From assembly GCF_050947335.1 (NCBI RefSeq), contig NC_134991.1:7440001-7504000 (forward strand): a stretch of 64,000 nt of DNA, written 5' to 3'. Below are positions 13,101 through 24,330 of the stretch, piece after piece (position 1 is the stretch's first letter; every line of letters begins with the position of its first letter). This DNA is from Megachile rotundata. Taxonomy: Eukaryota; Arthropoda; Insecta; Hymenoptera; Megachilidae. The notes below the pieces were generated by a model. That model worked only from the letters and a program-made list of their open reading frames with translations, had not been told where the DNA came from and did no database searches. Both the position numbers and the translations under genes were made by a program.

Positions 13101-16100
13101 TATTCCATACAAATCCTTCCGACAATGAATATCTTCCCATTTCATTATCTTCAAACTTAATTCTTCAAAGAGAAATTTTATCAAGTTTGCTAAATTAACG
13201 CTTTGCATTTAACCTCTCAGGAGCACCCATACAACTGAAGTTAGCACGTACATATTTCAAAAGTTAGATTAGGAAGATCGAGATTTTGTATCCACAGAAA
13301 AACACTGATATGTATTGTGATTTATGATAAGTGTCACATCTACTGTACCTATTTTTATATCCATTAAAGAATATATTTTTTCCGGCAGCAATCATAAATA
13401 AAAATCCTAAACTAATCTTAAAAATATCGAGGTTTAACCCTTTAGGAATTTGATTCTTTCATCTCGAATTTTATTTACAGAAACCTAAGGAACTAAGCCT
13501 GATACGAAGTACTAAAAATAAATTAGATGAAACAAATACATCCTCGTAAAAACCATAACTTTATAACTTCGTGGACATTATAGGTTGGCTTCCCCTTTGT
13601 CTCTAAGCTGGTTAGTCGTTACCAGTGAACATTCCATGTTCAAGATTGTGTTTCGTGCTCGAAACGAGCGGTTATCTAGGGTCACGATATTTTCCTCAAA
13701 AAGGCCGTATCTTTTACGACCAAGTTTCCTTTCGTAAACACATTTCCAGCGAAAGTTTGTTTCCCTCCTCGCGAATATAGAGGCAAGAAAACGAGCACGT
13801 TTCATTGATCTGTTCTGCAAAAGACTTTTGCCCGACAAGATGTGTTCGTCGACCATTCTTTTTCTGCCGATAAAGGGACAGAAGAGAACGAGGTATCGAA
13901 ATAAAGGAAACGCGTTGGAGAACGCACGAGCAAGAAAAACTGAGGAGTTAGGGTGCGCGGATCGAGGAGAGCCACAGGATCAATGGTTGCCATGGAAATA
14001 CCCTTATCTAGACCCTAAGAAGGAGAATATACGAAGAAATATCGCGTGTCTGTGATAAAAAGTAATTGATACCGAAGGGAAAAAACGGAAGTAACTCGTC
14101 GAAAAGTTGGACAAAGGAATTCCGTTCGGGACGAGACTGGGAACTCGATTGGAAATTTCACGCTTATTAATTCGGTACAAATCGGTTGCAAAAGCTGCGG
14201 GATGTCTATTGATGCAAATTGGTGCGTGAACGGATTCGATTGTCGACAAACTGGGTATCTTGAATAGCAATTGTGCGGCGCAAGCTGTAGCGCCGGGGGT
14301 GCTTGAGCGTATCGCTGTTAACCCTTTAATCCCCCAAGATTTATTTGGGGGATTTTCGAGATTAGTGGTTGATGGTTTTGGGATTTGGAGGTTTTTGGAA
14401 TTGGGGATTTGCAAATTTTGGAATTTGGGTATTTGGAGATTTAGGAATTTGGGAGATATGAAGATCTGAGAATTTGGGAATTTGGGTATTTGGAGATTTG
14501 GAGATTTAGGAATTTGGGGACATGGAGATCTGAGAATTTGGGAATTTGGAGATTTAGAAATTTGGGATATGGAGATCTGAGAATTCGAAAATTTGGCAAT
14601 TTAGGAATTTGAACATTGAGAAATTTGTGAAATTAGGAATTTGGGAGAGTTAGGAATTTGAGAATTTGGGAAAAAAATAAAAATATGAAAATTAAAAATA
14701 TTAAAAACATAAAAATTCATAACTGTGAAATTTTCCAAAATTGCCCCAAATATTCCTATAACTCTAACACAACGACCACCTAGAACAACGGAACAAACTG
14801 CCTCCAAAAAGTAAGTACTCGATGAACAAAGAGCATCCCCTCCTCCAGTCGCTTTAGAGATCCATTGTGATTGCCCTTTACATCGAAGTTCACTCTTACG
14901 TAAGTCGAAGAATCGTGTAGAAAAGTAGAAAATACGAGGGCAGACCAAAGATAGTCGGCCCATTTACCGTCAGAAACGTTGACCTCTGCGTGACCAAGCG
15001 CATCGAACTCTCATCCCTCCTCTAGTCGAATCGTTCTAGATGCTCGACACTGAACCCATTTAGGACCTAATACAGGACTTAATATCGACAAACTTTGCTG
15101 TTTGCTGTTTGGTATCTTAATTACGTCACCAGACATTGAGTGACAACATACCAAAATAAGGCGCGTAGATATTATCACACGTGAAAATACGGTGCGTGGA
15201 AATTACCAAGCATGGAATTACGATGCGTGGAAATTACTACCTGTGGAAATCACCACGTGTGAAAATACGGTGCGTGGAAATTATCATAAGTGGAATTAGG
15301 ATGCGTGGAAGTTACTACCCGTGAAAGTAGGGTGCTTAGAAATCACCACGTGTGGAAATACCGTGCGTGGAAATTATCACATGTGGAATTTCGACGTGTG
15401 GAAATATGATGCGTGGAAGTCACCATGTGTGGAAATAGGGTGCGTGGAAATTAGCACATATGGAATTACAACGCGTGGAAATTACCACATGTGGAAATAC
15501 TGTGCGTGGAAATTACCATGCATGGAATTACAACGCGTGGAAATTACCACACGTGGAAATACGGTGCGTGGAAGTCACTGCGCGTAAAAATACGATGCGT
15601 GGAAATTATCACATACGGAATTACGGCGCGTAGAAATTATCATACGTGGAATTAGGACGCGTGGAAATCACCACCCCTGAAAATACGGTGCGTGGAAATT
15701 ATCACGTATGGAATTGTGACGCGTGGAAGTTACCACACGTGGAAATTCGATGCGTGGAATCACCACGTATGGAAATATGATGTGTGAAAATTACCATGCA
15801 TGGAATTACAGAGCGTAGAAGTACGACCAAGCGCATCGAACTCTCATTCCTCCTCTAGTCGAATCGTTCTAGATGCTCGACACTGAACCCATTCAGGACC
15901 TAATAATACAGACAAACATTGCTGTTTGCTGTTTGGTATCTTAATTACGTCACCAGACACTGAGTCTACTCGAAGGTGTTACGAGCCACCTACTCAATTT
16001 GCATTCGCTATCTTGCTTGCCTGGGATTGACGTCATTAATGGATATCGACTGAACGATTAGAACGGTGTTATATAATCATTCAGTTATTTCGAATTGGAA

Positions 16101-19100
16101 TTATACGTTTATTTATCACTTTGTGATTATTTGATTAAGATTTAATTGGATTTAATAGGAACCTCAAGTTCTCATGATATAACTCCCTTGAATTAATTTC
16201 ATAGGAAATCTCTGTTATGACGGTGATTACTAAAGTTTTTATTGGGAAATTGACGGTGGTGTAACTGATAAGTGGATAAGTTGTATATAAAATGTGAGTT
16301 TATGGAAAAGGGATGAAGATTTAACTCGAGGACATTACTAAAATTTTTATACAGGAAAAGCGACGGTAATGGGACTAAGGATGAATAATGAACACAGAAC
16401 GTGAGGTGAAAAGAATGGATTAGCATGAACAAGGGCTGAAGACGTAATTGGGGTACATTCCTGAAATTTTGAGGGTGAGAAGTGACGTAACGGGACCAAG
16501 GGTAAATAATGTAGATAGGGGATGTGAGGTGAATGGAATAAATAAATATGAAAAAAGGGAGTTAAGAGGTAGATGAGCGCGGGGGAGGGGTAGATTAGTA
16601 TGAAAGAAGTGTAGGCGCTACTGGGTTATATCGCTAAAATTTGTATGAAGAAGTGGCTGTGATGGGATTATGGGTAAATAGATAGGGACGTGAAAAAGGG
16701 TAGATTGGTCTGAAGAGGGGGTGAAGATGAAACAGGGGGTGACTAGATAGGTATGTAATGGGTGATGGAGTAAATAGAAGGTGGAGGTGCAAATAAAGGA
16801 TAGAGAGGTGATTTGGATTACTAAAATTTTTATGAGAAAATTAATAGGAAGAAGCTTAAGGAGAATGGTAAACATGACATGAAAAATGAAGGGAAATTTC
16901 AAGTTTCATAAGATGTTACGTGATGTATTGTAACAAACAACGATGACGTAACGCGAGGTATATAATATGAATTGTATAAACAGGGGTTCAATTGTGGGTC
17001 TAAATTTAAGTACAAAGGAAAAATAAAAATAAGAGATGCAAGAAATGTAAATTATAACATGTTATGGTACATTGAATTATATTATCAATTAAAACAGTGT
17101 CTTATTACTTATTGTTAATAAAAAAAGCTACACACGATAATCGTGGTTATTTCCACAGTAGGCTAAATCCAATCAAACGAAAATTCAAAATCCATTCAGA
17201 TTAAAATTAATGTATGTACAATTAGCTTACCAAGACCCAAATTCAGTGGCTACCCTTATTTTCATAATAATAATCAATAAAAAAGACCACGCGTCATAGC
17301 GATCAAACCCATACTGAAAGTATTAAATAAAATCCGATCTAACCTAATCCACTCTATCTGTGTTCCACAATACTAATTCACTTGTTACCTTTTTCATATC
17401 TCTCTATTTCATGTAGCATACAATTCCTCATAAAAGTGCAAATTATCAAAAAAATTACTCAGACAACCTTCATCTGCTATTTCCCCTCACAAAAAATGCA
17501 AAACCATTGTACTGAAAATACTAATTAAATCTCGAGTTCAGCAAAGGTTACTGAAGATGTAATTCCGTTCAATCAATTATTGATTCATGATCAAAGTTTA
17601 CCTTATGACGTCCTTTTCATTGCTGACAGCCATGCAGCTAGCGACAAGACTTCCATTTTGATCGTCCCAGATTTTCACAGGCGTGGTTAGCCTGGTGCCA
17701 GGCAAATTTCCATTAGCTCGGTTCAGAGCTAGGCCTCGTTCGCATTTCGCTGCGATGACGTTGTCGTCCTGCATGAGGAATACGTTCACGTCGAATGTGC
17801 TGATGTTTGGACAATAACGATCGCAGCTGAAGGGATCCTTGATTTTCGTGCATCTGGAATTCTGACAGCTGAAGAAGCCGTTCAGTTTCATGTTGTCCTT
17901 CTCGCTGTCCACCACGATGCCGTCGGCTTTGTAGTGACATAACATCAGCTCGCTTATGTTCGAACAGTGGCCAAGGCTGCAGTTAAACACCCCTGAGAGT
18001 ACACTGCACTCGCTGCCATTGTTGCAATTGTATCTTTTTACGGAAGCCATGTTCACCTACGGAACAGAGCAAGTTTGTTTTGAATATGAGGATGAGTATG
18101 ACAGATATTGGAGTTGGCACTTTTAGGTGGATTTGAGGTTTTTTGGTAGACGAGGATGTATGTGTAAGATGTGGTCTACACTACACATTGGAACTTTCAT
18201 AATCAAGTTATACAAGTTTGTACTTCTGTGAATGAGGTGCTATGTGTAGGCTGAAATTATAGCCTACCAACCCACTTTTCAAGTCTTGGAATTTGATAAT
18301 TTTTGTTGAGTGTAATTTAGGAATTTGGATAGTAGGAAGTTTGGGAATTTGAATATTTGAAAATTTGTGAAGTTGAAATATTTGAGAATTTGGCAATTTG
18401 ACAATTTTGAGAATATAAGAAATTTTAAAGCTTGTAAAGTTAAAGATTTAGAAATGCCAGAATTAAGAAATTGGGGAACTTGAAAACCTGAGAATTTGAA
18501 CGTTTGAAACTTGCTTAAAAATTTAAAAACTTGCAATTTTGACAATAGCAGAAATTTGGGAAGCTTGAAAATTCGAAAAATTGATACATTGTATTGATTA
18601 TTAATTTTGAAAGCGCAACAGTCACTATCGAATATGATTCTAATATTTTAAGTGGAATGTGTCAACCATATGTCTGACCAATACACTATTACATATGTTC
18701 CCACCTACAATTGAAACTTATACTTATAGTATCACTTTTAAAACACTAGTTATTAGCTTATATTTATAACTTTCTACGCTCAACACTCACAGTAAAAATA
18801 GTAATAAAATATTCATGAATTCTAAGTAGAAAATATCAGGCATATTCCTAACATTCGACCTCCTGATTCGTTTCTCCTGAAATTTCTGCAGATTCACCCT
18901 GTTATCGATCTTGAAGGTCTAACAGTCATTAATAATGCTCCCCATAATCTTTGTAGACGTTCACATATTCATTACATAAAAATTCATTATAATCCACCGC
19001 TATACCTAAACCTTCATTAGACTCCGTTAACTAAACCCTGTTTCAATTATTCTTAAAAACTGAATGATTATTCTAACAGTAATTCAGATTTTATCAAATT

Positions 19101-22100
19101 TGTATTTTATCAAGAACTACAAATATTTCTTACATTCAACGCATAATTTTTGCTAAGGGACCATATAATAATATTAAAGAGACTATATAAAACAAACCGG
19201 GTTCGCTTTGTAAAGAACAATGTACTTATACAGTAATAATCGATCCTGTGAATCACGGAAAACTTAAAATTATAATGCGTGGCATACATGATCGATAAGA
19301 GGTGTGGCAGAGCAGGACACGTGCCATTAGAAAGTTATTCAAGACGACGAACCCGATCGGAAGCGTTACATAGTAGTGAACGAGGTTAGGGCATCAAAGT
19401 AACCGGTGTCAGGCTATTTTCATTACATTAATATAACTCGATAATATCGTTTCACATGGACTTGAACACAGAAACTTCCGTCGAAAAACCGTGGTACACG
19501 ACAACTTTTACACGTGTTCGAGCGACATTAATTAATTGCATTTCACGTGGACGCATTTATTAACCTTAAGGGAATCATCTCCGTTAACGACGAATTCTGT
19601 ATTTCATTTCGTTAAAAGATCTAGGTTTCGAAAACGAGGTCTTTAAGTTTATTAAAAGTCTCTTCATTAAAACTGTTATGATGTTAAACAAGGTCTGGTT
19701 AATTAAAAATAAGATAAATAGAATCGTTATACCCTCATGATTCGTGATGTACCCTCATTACATTAAGCTTTATTGTGAAAGCACTTCTCACGTAAAATCT
19801 ATCAAATCTTTCTAAGCAAACTCTTTTCAACGGTAGATGGAAATTCTGCGACAGTATCGCGTTAAAATGAACGTCCACTGTACTCTTTTCCTTCCTCTTT
19901 GGATCCTTTTCCTCGCTAACCGGATTTTTCCCCGGTTAATTCCGTTAAAGCAACGTTCGTTGAACTACCTGTAGCTGGGCTAATTAAAAACGCAGTCCGG
20001 CGTACTCTTTTGAACTCGACCCGATCGATGAACCTGTCTTTTTTCTATCTGGGAACCACGCACGGGAACTCGGGAGAAATGATGTACCGGAACGGTCATC
20101 GATCACGAGAATATAAATTGCTTTTCGTGGTGGACTGATCGAACTATGAAGTTGAAGTGGCATCAAAATCGGCCTTAAGATGTACGTAGCGGTCTAGGGG
20201 AGGTGAGATATGAGATATGGAGATGTGGAGATCGGAATTTGGTTATGGGAAGAAAGGTATTAGGAATCGGAAGATACAGTTGGGAGAAATAGGGGATTGG
20301 AATGTATAGAAAACTTGAGTAGAAATTTAGGAATGTAGGAATTTAGAAACCTGAGCATTTAGAGATTTAGGTATCTGACGTTCTACGAATATATGGATAT
20401 TAATACATTAAGGAATCTAGGAGTATGGATATCAAGGGTTACAGGAATTGAGAGTATAGGGATTAGAAATGATAGGCACTGACACATATAGGAACTGGAA
20501 GACATAGGAATCTAGGGATATAGCAAGCTGTGGACATAGGAATCTAGGAATACAGGAATTTAGGGATTAAGGAATCTAGGAGTATGGATATCAAGGGTTA
20601 CAGGAATTTAGAGTATAGGGATTAAAAATGATAGGCATTGACACATATAGCAATTGGAAGACATAGGAATTTAGGAATATAGCAAGCTGTGGACATAGGA
20701 ATCTAGGAACATAGGAATTTAGGGATATAGGGGTTGGGACACATAGAGATGTGGAGAGGTAGAGATCTAGGAATGTAGAAATTTGGGAATATAGGGATCT
20801 GGAAATGCGGGTGGCGGTGGATATAGGAATCTAGGGATATAGGAAGCTGTGGATATAGGAATCTAGGGATGTAGAAATCTAAGGAGTTAGAGATTAGGGA
20901 ATATAGGAATTTAGCGATATAGGGATTGGGACACATAGATATGTGGAGAAATAGAGATCTGGGGATGTAAGGATTTGTGAACATAAGAATTCTCAAATAC
21001 ATGTAACGGGGGATATAAGAATCTAGAAATACAGAAACCTAAGGATACAAGAATCTAAGAATATAGGAATTGAGAAATGTAGGGATCGAAGCATATAGAG
21101 ATGTGGACATATGAGACACCCTAGTTGCGAGACGCCCTGTAGGATCAAGTAACATCAGGATCTATTGTAGATACCTATATGGGAATCTGATATAAAACTC
21201 AAATATAGAGATATAGTAACATGTGAAACTAGAGGTGTGGAAACCTATGTAGGAATCTTGGAATACAGATTCATAGTTTAGATCACCCGTTAGATAAAAT
21301 ATTAAATCACCACACGTTGCCTCACATTATACCATCGCAAGTTGCATCTCGTATCACAACAAATTGCACGTCACATCACAAGATGTATAAAGTCCAACTA
21401 ACGAAAATAAATTCAAATAAGTCCAACTAACTTTCAAAATAAATATACCTAAATTAAGTATCGTTTTACCCGAAAAATCTGGCACAAACAGTTCCCCAAA
21501 GCGGTAATGGAAAATGTTTGTCCGCGGTGAAGCCTGTTACGATTATCACTTAACAACTTCCCGCTGATCCGAGAACTTTATTTTTCTGCGTGCTCCCTCG
21601 GGAGGTACAGTTTCGAGGTTGTTCGGATCATTTTATCCAGTTCTGCATCTCCCGCGGGAACGAAACGGTACACCGTCGATTCCGGAAAACTATTTTGCTG
21701 TCTGGGGCATTACTCTCGTAGCAGGGTTTCCGGATATATTATACGCCGGTGGTCGCTTATTTTTATGACGGGAAAACCGATATCGTCCGCGTGAAAAATT
21801 CACAGAACATCCAGTGATACTCGCCGGAAAATTCGTGTCCTAAGCGGCATGAAATACGTTTTGCCGACTGAATTTTTCGAGGATTAAAAAAATTTATTAT
21901 TGCCCGCCTCAACGGCTTACCAACGCAAATAACATTAATCTGACAGGAAAAGAATTCGTGTTCTTTTAAATTGAGTTAAATCAGAGATGGAATAATGGAA
22001 ATGTAAACTGTTGAATATTTATGTTATCGTAAACCGAACATACCTGAGGGCAGGCGATGCTGTTGAATTTAGTGCAATTTTCAAAAACAATGTTAGTGCC

Positions 22101-23951
22101 GTTTCTTCTCACGGTTGCTTGTATCTGCGGACAAAATCCCGTGGTTCTCGTCAAACACCACTCCCCGCAGCTCGCCCAGCCACAATTAGTGGCTAAGGTG
22201 GTATCAATGGTTTGGCACATGACTGGATCTGGATCGATTCCCGCGTGGAAGGCCCTAGAAATTAATTGCACCGGCTTCATTAATATTTCTCCGAGCGTGG
22301 TTTGAATATCGCATGATGGGACGCGGTGCTTGCTACGTTCGATGGATTTGTTGATTCTGGATTCGTCTGGCGGTGTTACGTTAAATAATTAAACCGATAT
22401 CTTGGGAAATGGGACCATAGAACTGTATTACTATGTATGTACTACGGTAACTATATTACTGTAGATTTCATGTACGTCTATATTATTCAATTATATTGCA
22501 ATTTTCTCACTCTGTTATTTTTCTGTTATATTATTAGGTTCCACTAATTTCTAGTTCACTATGACTAATTCACTCTGACTAATTCACTATACTACTATTC
22601 TACTACATTTTTCCACTACTATTCAATTAGTTCACTTTTGCAGTATTCCACTTACTGTGTTATGTAACTATGTTAGTATTTCAGTTCACTACTATTCAAT
22701 TATTGCACTATATTACTGTATTACACTGCAACAATTTTACAATGCTATTAATTCGATTATATAGCTATACTACTGTTTTATTAATTATAGAGTGCATAGT
22801 TGTACCGCTACTTCGCTCTTCCACATTTTTATAATATTACTATAGTAGTATTCCACAATTCCACTATTTCATTGTAGAACTATAGTGCCTTACTATTTTA
22901 CTATTTTACTTTTGCATTGTCGTTTTACTATACTGGTCTACTGCTATACTGTTCTGTTACTATACTACTATACTATTATACCACTGCTCCGCTATACTAC
23001 TATACTACTACACTACTATACCACTATACTGCTATACTACTATACTACTATACTACTATACTACCATACTACCATACTACCATACTACTATACTACCATA
23101 CTAGTATACTGCTATACTGCTATACTGCTATACTGCTATACTGCTATACTGCTATACTGCTATACTACTATACTACTATACTACTATACTACTATACTAC
23201 TATACTATCATACTACCATACTACTATACTACTATACTACTATACTACCATACTACTATACTGCTATACTGCTATACTGCTATACTGCTATACTACTATA
23301 CTACTATACTACTATACTACTATACTACTATACTACTATACTACTATACTACGATTTTATTGTATCACTATATTATTGTAGTGGGACATTAGAATAGTGA
23401 TTCATGACAATATTAAAATAACAAAAGTAGTGAAGTAGCAGAACATTAATAATAGTAAAGAAGTGAAACGAGGAAATGTTCATTATATAAAAATGATGTC
23501 TGTTCATACGAGATCCTTAATCTCGCGCAGTTCTAACGGTAAAAAATTAATAATAAAATAACCATTAAAAATTTCAGAGTGAAAATTTATTGGCAGCGAT
23601 ACGTCCGCGTTAATTGATACAGCGATCGATTTACGGCAGAATAAAAATGTAATCATTTATGATTCGACAGAGATGAAAAGTGCAAGGGTAAGGCTAAAGT
23701 CAGAGTCATGTAGCAAGTTATAGATCTCCGAGGATATTAAGGTCGGACGAGTGGTAACTTAATTACTATCGGCCTTGGTCAATTAATCGATGCAGCCTTG
23801 TCGTTTACCTGTGGGACGGCATGTAGATTGCCACGCTCAGATAAACCAACGCGACGCAGCTGATGACAATAGTGAACTGACAGAAGCAGATACTGCCGCA
23901 TATCCTGCGATCCTGTTCCGGTATCAGGCGACGTTTGTGCTTCCGTCCCAT
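7169..23951 (-). CDS. TipE-family sodium-channel auxiliary subunit, five exons, 461 aa
   Basis: Auxiliary subunit of the insect Para voltage-gated sodium channel (TipE/Teh family), acting at the plasma membrane of excitable cells. Exons on the minus strand are 23951-23809, 22254-22044, 18056-17602, 13044-12747 and 7447-7169. Every junction is GT/AG and the phases (2,0,2,0) agree, giving 462 codons including the stop. The start ATG (23951-23949) follows an in-frame stop. Membrane pass 1 is near residues 21-43 (ends VYLSVAIYMPS) and pass 2 near 388-410. Between them lies a roughly 340-residue Cys-rich, glycosylation-site-rich loop with WASCGEWCL and paired CSLGHC / CQNSRC-type cysteine blocks in exon 3. 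The tail carries VGDDAKMR and ends in SMAL. The single-exon gene at 41058-42398 is a clear paralogue, matching along its whole length. Introns are 1.55, 4.0, 4.6 and 5.3 kb and are filled with repeats and mobile-element remnants. I cannot say with confidence which of Teh2, Teh3 or Teh4 it corresponds to. Confidence 0.9.
7926..8440 (+). repeat. 189-bp tandem repeat, about 2.7 copies (intron 4)
   Basis: The block from TCTGACATCA through AAATGTATAAAAG recurs with a 189-bp step: ATGTATAAAAG is at 8109 and 8298, and the AAAATGGCTGACA segment appears three times. Copies one and two are nearly identical in their second halves; copy three is diverged and truncated near 8440. It lies in intron 4 of the five-exon TipE-family gene. 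A 77-codon frame inside it is a by-product. Confidence 0.85.
8441..9860. other. Intronic DNA without recognised features
   Basis: AT-rich part of intron 4. A less AT-rich patch near 9220-9500 contains CG-containing words but no open frame or splice-flanked exon that I could support. Confidence 0.4.
9880..10800 (+). repeat. ACGCGTGGAAATTACC-type minisatellite (intron 4)
   Basis: Roughly 16-bp units built on (A/G)CGTGGAAATTA run for about 900 bp. A 140-bp higher-order repeat is visible: the same phase recurs at 10011, 10151 and 10291. Units contain CACGTG, ACGCGT and CACGCGTG palindromes. It lies in intron 4 of the five-exon gene and is clearly related to the array at 15150-15820 in intron 3 of the same gene. 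Several overlapping open frames on both strands are consequences of the repeat. Confidence 0.92.
10941..11637. mobile_element. TTAA-flanked piggyBac-like non-autonomous element
   Basis: TTAA duplications at 10941-10944 and 11634-11637 bracket 689 bp whose ends are inverted: CCAGTTGA at 10945-10952 and TCAACTGG at 11626-11633. An internal inverted pair, CGACGTGTATA at 10960-10970 and TATACACGTCG at 11560-11570, sits asymmetrically inside the ends (15 bp and 55 bp in), as in the known piggyBac end structure. A 16-bp palindrome (GACGTGTATACACGTC, 10961-10976) and a near copy at 11004-11019 occupy the left end. The 91-codon frame at 11222-11497 has no transposase motif I recognise, so the element looks non-autonomous. 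It sits in intron 4 and hosts the mariner-type MITE at 11133-11213. Confidence 0.75.
11131..11215. mobile_element. Mariner-type MITE, 81 bp plus TA target site, nested
   Basis: Two near-perfect inverted arms (11133-11168 and 11178-11213) begin TTAGGTCTACCGGAAAGTTC and meet over a 9-base spacer. TA dinucleotides flank both ends (11131-11132 and 11214-11215), the target duplication expected of Tc1/mariner insertions. There is no coding capacity. It lies inside the TTAA-flanked element, so it probably inserted after it. Confidence 0.8.
12405..12725 (+). repeat. About 33-bp tandem repeat next to a splice donor (intron 4)
   Basis: A unit containing AAATTGATCTTGCATGTAAA followed by TAAAAATTTTAAC recurs about ten times. 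It starts only about 20 bases inside intron 4, after the donor of exon 4 (exon end 12747). The exon 4 reading frame continues into it as low-complexity Ile/Phe/Asn sequence, but the donor CAAG|GTACGT and the good match of the next exon to the paralogue make that read-through a frame artefact. Confidence 0.88.
13051..14329. other. Intron 3, unique part
   Basis: No supported exon. A more GC-balanced patch at 13600-14300 carries opposing open frames (92, 75 and 136 codons) without a domain match or convincing splice context, so I leave it unannotated. Confidence 0.4.
14330..14670 (+). repeat. GGAATTTG 8-bp array (intron 3)
   Basis: Consecutive octads such as GGAATTTG, GGTATTTG, GAGATTTA, GGACATGG and AGATCTGA follow at an 8-bp step for about 330 bp. 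Within it a block around GAGATATGAAGATCTGAGAA recurs near 14518 and 14570. Confidence 0.85.
14992..15141 (+). repeat. Left copy of direct repeat flanking the second ACGCGTGG array
   Basis: About 150 bp starting GACCAAGCGCATCGAACTCT and ending CACCAGACATTGAG match 15825-15965 with a few substitutions and one roughly 9-base length difference. Together they bracket the minisatellite at 15150-15820. Confidence 0.9.
15150..15820 (+). repeat. Second ACGCGTGGAAATT minisatellite (intron 3)
   Basis: Same family and orientation as 9880-10800: units alternate GGTGCGTGGAAATTA and CACATGTGGAATTACGACG at about 16-bp steps. It is bordered on both sides by copies of a 140-150 bp unique sequence. An 88-codon frame at 15321-15587 is a by-product. 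Confidence 0.92.
15825..15965 (+). repeat. Right copy of direct repeat flanking the second ACGCGTGG array
   Basis: Partner of 14992-15141. It begins GACCAAGCGCATCGAACTCT, contains the shared GCTGTTTGCTGTTTGGTATC and ends CACCAGACACTGAG. Beyond this point the two flanks differ, so this is a local duplication with the array between the copies. Confidence 0.9.
16190..16920 (+). repeat. Irregular long-unit repeat around ATTACTAAAATTTTTAT
   Basis: A block reading TTACTAAAATTTTTAT, then GA-rich sequence and a GACG-TAATGGGA-like stretch appears near 16227, 16334, 16458, 16630 and 16817, so spacing is 105-190 bp. The plus strand is strongly purine-rich. It lies in intron 3 of the five-exon gene. Minus-strand open frames here are low-complexity. 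Confidence 0.6.
16921..17590. other. Intron 3, proximal to exon 3
   Basis: AT-rich sequence with no array and no supported exon. The intron begins just after exon 3 with donor AAG|GTAAAC. Confidence 0.4.
18280..18590 (+). repeat. Degenerate GAATTTG 8-bp array (intron 2)
   Basis: Octads such as GGAATTTG, GAAGTTTG, AATATTTG and AAAATTTG repeat at 8-bp spacing close to the acceptor of exon 3. The open frames in it are low-complexity. Confidence 0.75.
18591..20190. other. Intron 2, unique part
   Basis: AT-rich unique sequence without a supported exon. A short GC-balanced stretch near 19860-20170 holds only a 60-codon minus-strand frame without recognised features. Confidence 0.4.
20200..21260 (+). 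repeat. GGAATCTA / GGGATATA 8-bp array with higher-order copies (intron 2)
   Basis: Octads including GGAATCTA, GGGATATA, GGAATTTA and GGATATCA run for about 1 kb. A higher-order block containing GGATATCAAGGGTTACAGGA is seen at about 20427 and 20588 (161-bp step). Another, with GGGACACATAGA, occurs near 20736 and 20928. Confidence 0.88.
22430..23400 (+). repeat. (TACTATAC)n octanucleotide array and its decayed flank (intron 1)
   Basis: From about 22960 to 23355 the sequence is an almost pure 8-bp repeat TACTATAC, with variants TGCTATAC and TACCATAC. The preceding 500 bp look like a decayed version. Because 8 is not a multiple of 3 and the unit has no plus-strand stop in any frame, long overlapping open frames (170 and 154 codons of Tyr/Thr/Ile/Leu) appear; these are not genes. 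It lies in intron 1. Confidence 0.95.
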
Positions 23952-24330
23952 CGCGAGTATTTTAATCGGGTATCCCCTCGTCCTGCTTTTCCCCCTTCTG
24001 GAAACCTCGGCTACTCCGCAGTAATTTCTGAACGGATTAATCTAAATCGTTTCTCATCAAGCCGAGGACTCCTTTCAGACACGACGCTTCCTCTCGGGTC
24101 ACTCGCTTCGAATCGCTCAATCTCGCCGCGAACAAACTCTATTTGTCATCGGAGCATATTTTATTACAGCTCAACGAAGCAGACTGCATTCACGGATCCA
24201 CTTTCCTCAAAAACGACCCGATAACGCGCTTCCCATCCAACTTGAATCGAACCTCTGTAAATAAGTTTCCTTCTTAATGCCGCTTCCAACGTTCACGGGA
24301 ATTGATTGCTCTCCAACCATTTATTTCCAG
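23952..24330 (-). promoter_or_regulatory. Putative 5' UTR / promoter-proximal region of the five-exon gene
   Basis: Immediately upstream (minus strand) of the ATG at 23951 the sequence is richer in GC and CpG than the surroundings. The frame upstream of the ATG stays open for about 24 codons and then meets TAG, which supports the ATG as the first in-frame start. No TATA box or initiator can be placed with confidence. Confidence 0.35.

Noticed and set aside
13207..13445. Another TTAA element suggested by TTAACCTCTCAGG and TTTAACCCTTTAGG
   Set aside because: The two ends have the same orientation instead of being inverted, so no element boundary can be drawn.
22885..23397. 170- and 154-codon plus-strand frames of Tyr/Thr/Ile/Leu
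   Set aside because: Produced by an 8-bp repeat that has no stop in any plus frame.
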